Shown piece by piece: positions 41,055 through 49,337 of a stretch of 64,000 nt of DNA. The stretch's first letter is position 1, and every line of letters begins with the position of its first letter. The stretch spans positions 62,001 through 126,000 of the forward strand of contig DASZTV010000073.1 of assembly GCA_035548125.1 (NCBI GenBank), in the 5' to 3' direction. Source of the DNA: DASZTV01 sp035548125. Its GTDB lineage: Bacteria; Actinomycetota; Actinomycetes; JAFAQI01. The position numbers and the translations under genes were made by a program. The notes below the pieces were generated by a model. The model worked only from the letters and a program-made list of their open reading frames with translations. It did no database searches and was not told the origin of the DNA.

Positions 41055-42193
41055 GCGGGACTTCGCCTAAACGGCGATTGTTGTTGGTTACCAACGATTT
41101 CCCGCCCCGCCCTGGCGGGATTCAATCGTTCCTGTACGGCATCGTCTCGCGGCTGGATCCCGACGAGGTCGTCGTCCTCACATCGCAGTGGCGCGACTGG
41201 GAGCAATGGGACGACGCGCAGCCGTTCCAAGTGGTCCGGCTCGACACGCAGGTGCTGCTGCCGATCCCCGCGGTGCGGCAGCGTGCGCTCGAGGTCTTCG
41301 CGCAGCACGGCTGCACCGACGTGTGGTTCGGTGCCGCGGCACCTCTCGGGCTGCTCGCGCCCGCGCTACGCACGGCCGGCGCGCGCCGCATCATCGCGAC
41401 GACCCACGGACACGAGATCGGGTGGGCGGCCGTGCCCGGCGCGCGGCAGGTGCTGCGGCGGATCGCCGGTGACGTCGATGTCATGACCTACCTCGGCGAG
41501 TACACGCGCCGGAGGCTCGCGGACGCGATCGGCGCGGACGCGGCCAAGCTGCGGCCGCTCGCGCCCGGGGTGGACACCGAGATGTTCAGCCCGCAGGTGG
41601 ACGGCAGCGCGAACCGCGCCGCCCTCGGGTGGAGCGAATGCCCGGTCGTCGTCTGTGTGTCGCGGCTGATGCCGCGCAAGGGGCAGGACGTGCTGGTGCG
41701 CGCGCTGCCCGAGGTACGACGACGGGTCGGCGACGTGAAGCTGCTGCTCGTCGGCGGCGGGCCCGCGCGCGACCGTCTCGATGCGCTCATCAAGGACTAC
41801 GGCATGGCCGGGCAGGTTCACATCACCGGCTCGGTGCCGTTCGACCAGCTGCCGGCGTACTACCGCGCCGGTGACGTGTTCGCCATGCCCTGCCGGTCGC
41901 GACTTCGCGGTCTCGACGTCGAAGGTCTCGGCATGGTGTTTCTCGAGGCGGCCGCGTGCGGCTTGCCGGTCGTCGCCGGCCGAAGCGGTGGCTCGACGGA
42001 CGCCGTGATCGACGGGGAGACCGGAGTCCTGGTCAACGGCGAGGACCCGCGCGATGTCGCGGCGACGCTCGCGTCGCTGCTCACCGACACCGATCGCGCC
42101 GCTGCGATGGGCGAGCGCGGCAGGGCGTGGACCGCGGAGGCGTGGACGTGGGACAGCGTGGTGCGTCGCTTCGAGGCGATGCTGGCCGACTGA
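41051..42193 (+). CDS. pimB: Glycosyltransferase family 4, PimB-type phosphatidylinositol mannosyltransferase
   Basis: A 380-residue GT-B enzyme. The N-terminal domain opens LLLVTNDFPPRPGGIQSFLYG. The C-terminal donor domain has SRLMPRKGQDVLV and the E-x7-E motif EGLGMVFLE. The DFPPRPGGIQ motif and its position beside fadD15 match PimB' (Rv2188c), which adds the second mannose to phosphatidylinositol monomannoside using GDP-mannose. The ATG at 41051 overlaps the previous stop. It meets fadD tail to tail with no gap. Confidence 0.88.
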   Translation: MSGTSPKRRLLLVTNDFPPRPGGIQSFLYGIVSRLDPDEVVVLTSQWRDWEQWDDAQPFQVVRLDTQVLLPIPAVRQRALEVFAQHGCTDVWFGAAAPLGLLAPALRTAGARRIIATTHGHEIGWAAVPGARQVLRRIAGDVDVMTYLGEYTRRRLADAIGADAAKLRPLAPGVDTEMFSPQVDGSANRAALGWSECPVVVCVSRLMPRKGQDVLVRALPEVRRRVGDVKLLLVGGGPARDRLDALIKDYGMAGQVHITGSVPFDQLPAYYRAGDVFAMPCRSRLRGLDVEGLGMVFLEAAACGLPVVAGRSGGSTDAVIDGETGVLVNGEDPRDVAATLASLLTDTDRAAAMGERGRAWTAEAWTWDSVVRRFEAMLAD

Positions 42194-44002
42194 CTAACCC
42201 GCGGGCGCTCCGGCGTACAGCTTGTCGACCGCCTTCGTGTACTTCTCGGCGACCACATTGCGCTTCACCTTCAATGACGGTGTGATCTCGCCGGTCTCGA
42301 CGGTCCAGTCGTCGCCGAGGATCGCGAACGCCTTGATGGCCTCCGCCTTGGAGACCGCCTTGTTGGCCTCGTCGATCGCGCCTTGGATCTCACCGCGCAG
42401 ATCCGGGTCGTCGACCAGGTCCGCGACGGTTGCGGAGTCGGGCTTGCCGTGGGACTTCTTCCAGTCCGGGAAGGCTTCTTCGTCGATGGTGACGAGCGCG
42501 GCGATGAACGGCTTCTGGTCGCCGACCACCATGCACTGGCTGACCAGCGCGTGCGCGCGCAGCCGGTCTTCGAGGACCGCGGGTGCGACGTTCTTGCCGC
42601 CGGCCGTGACGATGAGCTCCTTCTTGCGACCGGTGATCGTCAGGAAACCGTCGCTGTCGAGCCTTCCGATGTCGCCGGTGTGGAACCAGCCATCGGCCTC
42701 GAGCGCCTCGCCCGTGGCCTGCGCGTTGTTGTAGTAGCCGCCGAAGACGTTGCCGCCCTTGAGCAGGATCTCGCCGTCGTCGGCGATCCTCACGGTGCAG
42801 CCGGGGATCGGGCGGCCGACCGTGCCTACCTTCATCGCGTCCGGGTGGTTCACCGTGGCGCCGGCGGTCGTCTCCGTCAGGCCGTAGCCCTCGTAGATCG
42901 GGATGCCGCAGCCGCGGAAGAAGTGGCCGAGCCGCTCGCCGAGCGGGGCGCCGCCGGAGATCGCGCCGATCGCCTTGCCGCCGAGCGCGGCGCGCAGCTT
43001 GCCGTAGACCAGCTTGTCGAACACCGCATGCGGGACCGTCCAGACCGCGCGACCGACCGGGTTGCCGTCCAGCGAACGGCTGTAGTTGATCGCGACGGTC
43101 TCGGCGAGGTCGAAGATCGCGCCCTTGCCGTCTGCGTGCGCGCGCTGCTTCGCCGTGTTGTAGACCTTCTCGAACACGCGCGGCACCGACAGGACGAAGG
43201 TCGGTTGGAACACCGCGAAGTCCGGCAGCAGGTTCTTGATGTCCGCGGTATGACCCATGCGTACTCGGTTCTGTACGCAGCCGACCTGGATGATGCGCGC
43301 GAAGACGTGCGCCAACGGAAGGAACAGCAGGGTCGACTGGTCCTCGCCGAACATCTGGGTAAGACCTTCGGTGGTCGAGGTCGCGTCGAACAGGAAGTTG
43401 AAATGGGTGAGCTCGCAGCCCTTCGGGCGACCCGTCGTGCCCGAGGTGTAGATGATCGTGGCGAGGCTCTTGGCGGTCAGGGTCCGTCGGCGCTGCTCGA
43501 TGTCGTCGTCGGAGACTTCGGCGCCCGCCTTCGTGAGCTCGTCCACGGCGCCGCCGTCGATGCGCCAGACGTTGCGTACGCCGCCGAGCTTCGCCCCGAC
43601 CTCGTCGTAGGTCTTCTGATGGACGTCACTTTCCAGGAACACCGCGACCGCGCCGGAGTCCGAGACGATCCACTCGACCTGCTCCGCCGAGGACGTTTCG
43701 TAGATCGGCACGGTGACCGCGCCCGCAGTCCAGATCGCGTAGTCGAGCAGGGTCCACTCGTAGCGGGTGCTGGACATGATGCAGACCCGCTCGCCGGGCT
43801 GGACGCCGCTCGCGATCAGGCCTGCAGCGGCGCGCTTCACCTCGTCCGCGAACTGCTTCGCGGTCAGCGGTTGCCAGGCGCCGTCGATCTTGCGGTCGAA
43901 AACGACCCGATCGGGGTGTTCGGCGGCGTTTGCGACGACCGAGTCGGTGAGGTTGGCGTCGTCCGGAATCGTGAAGTCGGCGGTGACGCTGTAGTCAGGC
44001 AC
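42194..44002 (-). CDS. Long-chain fatty-acid-CoA ligase (AMP-binding, FadD15-like)
   Basis: A 602-residue ANL-superfamily acyl-CoA synthetase. The P-loop-like motif TIIYTSGTTGRPKGCELTH, the A5 motif YEGYGLTETTAGATVNHPD and the hinge TGDIGRLDSDGFLTITGRKKE are complete. A C-terminal lysine lies in PSLKVKRNVV. It makes fatty acyl-CoA from free fatty acid, ATP and CoA at the membrane. Orientation opposite to pimB and synteny agree with Rv2187 (fadD15). Confidence 0.93.
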   Translation of the reverse strand: MPDYSVTADFTIPDDANLTDSVVANAAEHPDRVVFDRKIDGAWQPLTAKQFADEVKRAAAGLIASGVQPGERVCIMSSTRYEWTLLDYAIWTAGAVTVPIYETSSAEQVEWIVSDSGAVAVFLESDVHQKTYDEVGAKLGGVRNVWRIDGGAVDELTKAGAEVSDDDIEQRRRTLTAKSLATIIYTSGTTGRPKGCELTHFNFLFDATSTTEGLTQMFGEDQSTLLFLPLAHVFARIIQVGCVQNRVRMGHTADIKNLLPDFAVFQPTFVLSVPRVFEKVYNTAKQRAHADGKGAIFDLAETVAINYSRSLDGNPVGRAVWTVPHAVFDKLVYGKLRAALGGKAIGAISGGAPLGERLGHFFRGCGIPIYEGYGLTETTAGATVNHPDAMKVGTVGRPIPGCTVRIADDGEILLKGGNVFGGYYNNAQATGEALEADGWFHTGDIGRLDSDGFLTITGRKKELIVTAGGKNVAPAVLEDRLRAHALVSQCMVVGDQKPFIAALVTIDEEAFPDWKKSHGKPDSATVADLVDDPDLRGEIQGAIDEANKAVSKAEAIKAFAILGDDWTVETGEITPSLKVKRNVVAEKYTKAVDKLYAGAPAG

Positions 44003-44085
44003 GTCGAAAGCGTACGGCGCGGGCCCTGGTCCGCGCGTGGGCTAGGCCATTCAGTCCAGCGGCCCCCTTGCCGAGAAAATCAACC

Positions 44086-44868
44086 GTGAGCGATATCCGC
44101 TGCCCGCGATGCGGCTCGGTGCTGCAGCCCGGCGCCCAGTGGTGCACGCTCTGCTACTACGACTTCCGCCAGCAAGCCGAACCGGCGGCTCCCGCCGCGC
44201 CCGCCGCGCCGGCCGCTCCCGGCTCCGATCAACCGCCGCTGGTGCAACAGCCGCCCCTCGTGCAGCAGCCACCGCTGGTCCAGCAGCCCCCCGTCGCGCC
44301 ACCTCCCGTCGCACCGGCGCCTGCTCAGCCGGTGCAGCCCGCGCCCGTTCAGCCCGCGCCGGTTCAGCCCGGTGCGCCGCTTCCGGGCGGCGAGCAGCCG
44401 GATCCCTACGCCCCCCAGGCCCAGCCGCCGGCGCCCTTCACGGCGGCGCCGATGCCGCCGCAGCCGGCCGCCTTTGCGCCGAGCACCGTCCCCACGTCGC
44501 CTGCCACGCCGCAGCCGCCCGCGGCGCCCGCCACGCCGGTCACGCCGCAGCCCCCTGCCGCGCCGGGTGCGCCGGCTCCGGGAATGCCGCAGGTAGCGAC
44601 GCCCCCGGCTTCCCCCCAACAGATGGCCGAACCCACGTGGCCATGTCCGGACTGCGGCACCTCGGTACCGATGTCGCTCGACCACTGCCCGAACTGCGGC
44701 CACGGCTTCCTGTCCGCCGCCCGCCAGGGAAACTCGATCAAGGTGCCGTTCTTCGGCGACGTCGGGAAGATGACCTCGGGCCAGAAGATCATGATGGGTG
44801 TCGCGGTCACCCTGGGGCTGATCATCCTGCTCGTCCTCCTCGCGACCATCGGCGGCAGCGTCTTCTAG
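44086..44868 (+). CDS. Zinc-ribbon, Pro-rich, membrane-anchored hypothetical protein
   Basis: A 260-residue protein. It has an N-terminal zinc ribbon CPRCGSVLQPGAQWCTLCYYD (two CxxC), a long Pro/Ala/Gln-rich linker containing three tandem PPLVQQ units and several PVQPAP units, a second ribbon CPDCGTSVPMSLDHCPNCGHGF, and a C-terminal membrane helix (GVAVTLGLIILLVLLATIG). The GTG at 44086 puts the first cysteine motif at the start; a TTG at 44068 is possible. I do not recognise a named family. A scaffold role near the membrane is conceivable but unsupported. Confidence 0.7.
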   Translation: MSDIRCPRCGSVLQPGAQWCTLCYYDFRQQAEPAAPAAPAAPAAPGSDQPPLVQQPPLVQQPPLVQQPPVAPPPVAPAPAQPVQPAPVQPAPVQPGAPLPGGEQPDPYAPQAQPPAPFTAAPMPPQPAAFAPSTVPTSPATPQPPAAPATPVTPQPPAAPGAPAPGMPQVATPPASPQQMAEPTWPCPDCGTSVPMSLDHCPNCGHGFLSAARQGNSIKVPFFGDVGKMTSGQKIMMGVAVTLGLIILLVLLATIGGSVF

Positions 44869-44957
44869 CTGTTCGGGTGCGGTGGCGACTTTCGTAGGCT
44901 CGGGATGGCAGCGTCGGCGCAGGCCGGCTCCATCAGGGCGTTGGCGGGGAGGTGGGT

Positions 44958-45722
44958 GTGCGGGTCCACGTCGTCTCTGACGTCCACGGCCGCGCGGATG
45001 CGCTCGCCAGGGCGGGGGACGGTGCCGACGCGCTGATCTGTCTCGGCGACCTGGTGCTGTTCATCGACTACGACGACAACAGCGGCGGCATCTTCGGCGA
45101 GATCTTCGGTCCCGACAACGCCGTGAAGCTGATCGAGCTGCGCAGCGAGCGGCGGTTCGAGGAGGCCCGCGAGTTCTCGCGCGGCCTGTGGGCGGAGATC
45201 GGTGACCGGCAAGCCGTCATCGAAGGGGCGGTACGCCGGCAGTACGCCGAGCTGTTCCAGGCGATGCCGACGCCGGCGTACGTCACCTACGGCAACGTCG
45301 ACATCCCGCCGCTGTGGGGGGACTACCTGCACGACGGCATCACGGTGCTGGACGGCGAGGTGGTCGAGATCGGCGGGCGCAGCTTCGGGTTCGTCGGCGG
45401 CGGGCTTCAGACACCGATGCGTACTCCGTACGAGATCAGCGATGAGGAGTACGCCGCCAAGGTCGCGGCCGTCGGGGCGGTCGACGTGCTCTGCTGCCAC
45501 ATCCCGCCCGACGTTCCCGAGCTGTTGTACGACGTCGTGGCGAGACGGATGGAGCGGGGGAGCAGCGCCGTGCTCGACGCGATTCGCGACACGCAGCCGG
45601 ACGTTGCGCTGTTCGGCCACGTCCATCAGCCGCTCGCCAAGCGCACCCGGATCGGGCGCACCGAGTGCATCAACGTCGGGCACTTCCGCGGCACCGGCAC
45701 GCCGTTCGCACTGTCCTGGTGA
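44958..45722 (+). CDS. Calcineurin-type metallophosphoesterase
   Basis: A 254-residue phosphoesterase. Metal-binding motifs appear in order: VVSDVHGR, CLGDLV, YGNVD, CCHIPPD and FGHVHQP. This is the complete two-metal site of the calcineurin-like superfamily. Substrate could be a phosphodiester or phosphomonoester and is not defined. GTG 44958 is chosen over 44952 because GGGGAGG ends 5 nt before it. From memory it corresponds to one of the conserved genes between fadD15 and the SRPBCC gene. Confidence 0.85.
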   Translation: MRVHVVSDVHGRADALARAGDGADALICLGDLVLFIDYDDNSGGIFGEIFGPDNAVKLIELRSERRFEEAREFSRGLWAEIGDRQAVIEGAVRRQYAELFQAMPTPAYVTYGNVDIPPLWGDYLHDGITVLDGEVVEIGGRSFGFVGGGLQTPMRTPYEISDEEYAAKVAAVGAVDVLCCHIPPDVPELLYDVVARRMERGSSAVLDAIRDTQPDVALFGHVHQPLAKRTRIGRTECINVGHFRGTGTPFALSW

Positions 45723-45801
45723 GGTCAACCCGTCGCGCGAGCGCGGCGGCGCGTTCCGACGGGGGGCACTAGTCTCCGTCGGACCGACCTAGGAGGTAGT
45801 C

Positions 45802-46239
45802 GTGGCGGACGAGGCCAGCTCGAGCATCAAGATCGAGGCATCGCCCGGCGAGATCATGGCCGTCATCGCCGATCTCGAGGCCTATCCGCAGTGGTCGACC
45901 GGCATCAAGTCCGCCACGGTCGATGAGACGACCGCCGAGGGACGACCGGCGCGCGGCACGTTCGTCCTCGACGCGGGGGTGATCAAGGACACCTACACGC
46001 TGGACTACACGTGGTCGGGCGAGGATCGGGTCGACTGGACCCTCGCAGGCGGCGGAACCATGCTCAAGTCGCAGGTCGGTTCCTACACGCTCGAGCCGGC
46101 GGGCAGCGCAACGGACGTCACCTACCGGTTGACCGTCGAGCTGAAGGTCCCGATGCTCGGGATGTTCAAGCGCAAGGCTGAAAAGGTGATCATCGACACC
46201 GCCCTGAAGGGGCTCAAGAAGCGCGTCGAAGGCCGCTGA
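45802..46239 (+). CDS. SRPBCC (START-like) family protein
   Basis: A 145-residue hydrophobic-ligand-binding fold. It begins SSSIKIEASPGEIMAVIADLEAYPQWSTGIKSATV, the family start with the PxxWxxG helix, and ends in a long helix KAEKVIIDTALKGLKKRVEGR. The GTG is preceded by AGGAGG. The homologue in M. tuberculosis (Rv2185c) lies next to the ArsA-like gene, as here. A role in lipid or polyketide handling is plausible. There are no catalytic residues to judge from. Confidence 0.87.
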   Translation: MADEASSSIKIEASPGEIMAVIADLEAYPQWSTGIKSATVDETTAEGRPARGTFVLDAGVIKDTYTLDYTWSGEDRVDWTLAGGGTMLKSQVGSYTLEPAGSATDVTYRLTVELKVPMLGMFKRKAEKVIIDTALKGLKKRVEGR

Positions 46240-46263
46240 CCGGGCGCAAGTAGCCTTTTCCGG

Positions 46264-47463
46264 GTGCGAGTTCTGCTCTTCACCGGCAAGGGCGGCGTAG
46301 GCAAGACGACCACCTCGGCGGCCACCGCTGCCTATGCCGCCGATCGCGGGCACAAGACGTTGGTGCTGTCGACCGATCCGGCGCATTCGCTCTCGGATGC
46401 GTTCGGGGTGCCACTGGCAGACCTGCCGACAGAGATCGGCCCGGGCCTCTACGGGCAACAGGTCGACGCGCAGCGAGCGTTCGAGACCAGCTGGCGCACC
46501 ATCCAGGACTATCTGCGCGAGGTGCTCGAGCAGGGCGGGGTCACGCCGCTCGAAGCCGAGGAGCTCACCGTCCTTCCCGGCGCCGAGGAGATCCTCGCGC
46601 TGCTCGAGCTGCGCAACCAGGTTGCCGGCGGGCAGTGGGACGTGGTGGTGGTCGACTGCGCGCCGACCGGCGAGACGCTGCGGCTCCTCGCGCTCCCCGA
46701 AGCACTGCACTGGTGGATGCAGCGGATCTATCCCACCGACCGCCGCGTGCTGCGCACCGTCCGCCCGGTGCTGTCGCACCTGGCCGGGCTGCCGCTGCCT
46801 CCGGACTCGGTGTTCGCCGCCGCGCAGCGGCTCACCGACGAGCTGGCTCAGGTTCGGTCGCTGCTCGTCGATCCGCGGTCGACCTCCGTCCGCCTGGTGC
46901 TCACGCCGGAGTCGATGGTGGTCGCGGAGGCGCGTCGTACCCAGACCGCGCTCTCGCTGTTCGGCTACCGCGTCGACGGCGTGGTCGCCAACCGCGTGTT
47001 CCCCGACGCCGCCGGCGACGCGTGGCGGGACGGCTGGGTGGCGCGGCAGCGCGAACGCATGGCGGACGTGCGGGCGTCGTTCCCGGACGTGCCGGTCTGG
47101 CAGGCCGGTTATGCCGCCGCCGAGCCGATCGGCTTCGACGCGCTCGGTGAGTTCGCGGCGTCGGCGTACGACGGTGACGGCGTTGCCGATCCGCTGGAGG
47201 TCACCGAGGTTCCCGACCCGATCAGCGTCGAGCAACTGAGCCGCGACGAATACGTCATGGTCATTGCGTTGCCACATGCCGACCGTGACGACGTCGAGCT
47301 GGTCCGCAAGGCCGACGACCTGGTCGTGACGGTCGGTTCCTACCGGCGGGTGCTCGCGTTGCCCAGTGTGCTGAAGCGGTGTGTCGTCGACGGGGCGGCG
47401 TTGCGCGACGGGGCCCTGCGGGTCCGGTTCAGTGCCGACCCTTCGCTGTGGAGTCGCACGTGA
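46264..47463 (+). CDS. ArsA/GET3-family ATPase
   Basis: A 399-residue P-loop ATPase of the ArsA/Get3 type. The deviant Walker A is FTGKGGVGKTTTSAATAAYAA, switch I is STDPAHSLSDAFG, and DVVVVDCAPTGETLRLL is the Walker B/switch II region. The cysteines that bind arsenite are not evident, so arsenic export is unlikely. The C-terminal 80 residues resemble an alpha-crystallin-like ArsA-associated domain (YVMVIALPHADRDDVELVRKADDLVVTVGSYRRV). A role in delivering membrane proteins is inferred from Get3. It overlaps the next gene by 4 bp. Confidence 0.88.
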   Translation: MRVLLFTGKGGVGKTTTSAATAAYAADRGHKTLVLSTDPAHSLSDAFGVPLADLPTEIGPGLYGQQVDAQRAFETSWRTIQDYLREVLEQGGVTPLEAEELTVLPGAEEILALLELRNQVAGGQWDVVVVDCAPTGETLRLLALPEALHWWMQRIYPTDRRVLRTVRPVLSHLAGLPLPPDSVFAAAQRLTDELAQVRSLLVDPRSTSVRLVLTPESMVVAEARRTQTALSLFGYRVDGVVANRVFPDAAGDAWRDGWVARQRERMADVRASFPDVPVWQAGYAAAEPIGFDALGEFAASAYDGDGVADPLEVTEVPDPISVEQLSRDEYVMVIALPHADRDDVELVRKADDLVVTVGSYRRVLALPSVLKRCVVDGAALRDGALRVRFSADPSLWSRT

Positions 47464-47756
47464 GCGCGGCGAACCCCGGTCCGCTCGCCGAGGAAGCCGC
47501 GCGGCTCGTCGAGGCGCTCGGGGAGTGGGCGCGCGGCGCGGTCGGCGACCCGCTGCACGGTGTCGGCGACGGACCCGAGTGCCAGGTCTGCCCGATCTGC
47601 CAACTCCTCTCGCTTGTCCGGCGTACCCAGCCGGAGACGTTCGGTCATCTCGTCGACGCGGCGACGTCGCTCATGGCGGCGATGCGGACGGTGGTCGACC
47701 ACCATGAAGGTCATGACCGGTCCGACCGCGGTGTCGAGCGGATCGACCTGGAGTGA
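47460..47756 (+). CDS. Small hypothetical protein with CQVCPIC motif
   Basis: A 98-residue protein, mostly helical, with GPECQVCPICQLLSLVRRTQPETFGHLVDAATSLMAAMRTVVDHH. The clustered cysteines may bind a metal. Similar proteins occur next to the ArsA-like and ROK genes in other actinomycetes; I recall a DUF5304-like annotation but am not certain. It is translationally coupled to the ArsA-like gene. Confidence 0.68.
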   Translation: MSAANPGPLAEEAARLVEALGEWARGAVGDPLHGVGDGPECQVCPICQLLSLVRRTQPETFGHLVDAATSLMAAMRTVVDHHEGHDRSDRGVERIDLE

Positions 47757-47811
47757 GCACACCCCACGAACTGTTCTCGCTGCGCTCGACAACTCCGCGG
47801 GGGCCCCGACA

Positions 47812-48759
47812 ATGAGTCTCTCGATCGGGGTGGACATCGGGGGGACGAAGATCGCCGCCGGTGTCGTCGACGTTGCCGGGAAGCTGCTCGCCGAGGCGCG
47901 GCGGCCGACGCCGAGCGCTGACCCGGCGCAGGTCGAGGCGCTGGTCGTCGAGGTCGTGGGGGAGCTGCGGGCGACGCACGAGGATGTCGCCGCGGTCGGG
48001 GTCGGCGCGGCCGGCTGGGTGGACGCATCCCGTCGCACTGTTCTGTTCGCACCCAACCTCGCGTGGCGCAACGCCCCGATCTACGACGACCTCTCCGCGG
48101 TGATCGACCTTCCGGTGGTCGTGGAAAACGACGCGAACGCGGCGGCATGGGGGGAGTACCGGTTCGGTGCCGGCGAGCAGCACCCGGACACCGTCGTACT
48201 GACGATCGGCACCGGAATCGGCGCCGGTCTCATCGTCGACGGCGAGCTGCGCCGTGGTCGTTTCGGCATCGGCGGGGAACCCGGTCACGTCCGCGTCGTG
48301 CCCGCAGGACGGCTGTGCGGGTGCGGCAACCGGGGTTGCTGGGAGCAGTACTGCAGCGGTACGGCGCTGGTGCGCGCCGCCAAGGAGGTCGCCACCGAAC
48401 GACCGGCCGACGCGGGACGGTTGCTCGAGCTCGTCGACGGTGACGCGGACGCGATCACCGGCCCGATCGTGACGCGGGCGGCCCAGGAGGGCGACCAGGC
48501 TGCGATCGACTGCTTCGTGGAGATCGGGCGCTGGCTCGGACAGGGCATGGCCGACCTGGCGGCGGTGCTCGACCCCGGTCGCTTCGTCATCGGGGGCGGG
48601 GTCGCCGAGGCGGGGGACCTGCTGCTGAAACCGGCCCGTGAGACCTACGCGGCAGTACTGACGGGGCGCGGGTACCGACCGCTGGCGGACATCGTCCCCG
48701 CGACCTTGGGTGCGGAGGCCGGGTTGATCGGCGCCGCCGACCTTGCGAGGCAGAGATGA
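47812..48759 (+). CDS. ROK family glucokinase
   Basis: A 315-residue ROK sugar kinase. The ATP-binding phosphate loop is GVDIGGTKIAAGVVD and the catalytic aspartate is in VVENDANAAAWGEYRFG. The zinc motif is CGCGNRGCWEQYCSG, and GGEPGHVRVVP is the sugar-binding region. Streptomyces glkA lies in the same neighbourhood, so glucose is the likely substrate. The ATG at 47812 is clear. The stop overlaps the next start by 4 bp. Confidence 0.92.
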   Translation: MSLSIGVDIGGTKIAAGVVDVAGKLLAEARRPTPSADPAQVEALVVEVVGELRATHEDVAAVGVGAAGWVDASRRTVLFAPNLAWRNAPIYDDLSAVIDLPVVVENDANAAAWGEYRFGAGEQHPDTVVLTIGTGIGAGLIVDGELRRGRFGIGGEPGHVRVVPAGRLCGCGNRGCWEQYCSGTALVRAAKEVATERPADAGRLLELVDGDADAITGPIVTRAAQEGDQAAIDCFVEIGRWLGQGMADLAAVLDPGRFVIGGGVAEAGDLLLKPARETYAAVLTGRGYRPLADIVPATLGAEAGLIGAADLARQR

Positions 48760-49265
48760 GCGAACAGCTGAGAGTCATGGCGATCGATGCCCGGCTCGTC
48801 GACCGCGAACCCGGGGCAGCGCTGACCGCGGTCGCCGAGCACCGTCCCGACCTCGTGGCGCTCAGCGGCGCGCCCCGCTATCAGCGGTGGCGCTCCAAGC
48901 GGGCGAAGCTGGCGCGCGAGCTCGGGCTGGTGGTGGCGACCGCGGACCGGGTCGGGGGGATGTTCGTCGCCACGACGCTGCGCGTCGACATCAAGGAGAC
49001 GACGTTTGCGCTCTCGTCGTCGTCGGCAGGCGCCAGCCCGGCCGTGATCACGGTGACCTTCGACCTGAGCGGGCACCGGTGGCGGCTGGTTGTGGCGGCC
49101 ACCGGAGGTGCCGCGGAGTTCGCGGACAGCGACCTGCCCACCGTGATCGTCGGCGGTGTCGGCGGCCCGACCGCGATCTCGGTGGAACGCTCCGTGACGG
49201 TGGAGTCCTGCGGTCCCGTACCGATCGCGGGAAGCACCGCCACCTTCGCCGTCCTGACCCGCTAG
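48756..49265 (+). CDS. Hypothetical protein, reduced endonuclease/exonuclease/phosphatase-like fold
   Basis: A 169-residue protein coupled to the ROK kinase. It starts LRVMAIDARLVDREPGAALTAVAEHRPDLVALSGAPRYQRWRSKRAKLARELGLVVA, which reads like the first strands of the EEP (exonuclease III/DNase I-like) fold. The expected E, H and D catalytic residues are not recognisable, so it may be non-catalytic. The C-terminal half is beta-rich. A family-1 palindrome begins 5 bp after its stop. Family assignment is tentative. Confidence 0.55.
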   Translation: MSEQLRVMAIDARLVDREPGAALTAVAEHRPDLVALSGAPRYQRWRSKRAKLARELGLVVATADRVGGMFVATTLRVDIKETTFALSSSSAGASPAVITVTFDLSGHRWRLVVAATGGAAEFADSDLPTVIVGGVGGPTAISVERSVTVESCGPVPIAGSTATFAVLTR

Positions 49266-49269
49266 AAAA

Positions 49270-49337
49270 AAACGCGATCTTGCACTTTTCAACGTGTTTT
49301 CCCGGTCCAGCAGGTTGAAAAGTGCAAGATCGCGTTT
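49270..49337. repeat. Intergenic palindrome, family 1, copy 3
   Basis: The perfect 24-bp arms are 49270-49293 and 49314-49337. The arm sequence is the same as at 22917 and 23723, but the 20-nt loop (GTGTTTTCCCGG...) is unrelated. It fills the gap between convergent genes; the right arm ends exactly at the stop codon of the LOR/SDH gene (49338-49340). A bidirectional terminator is the simplest role. Confidence 0.92.
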
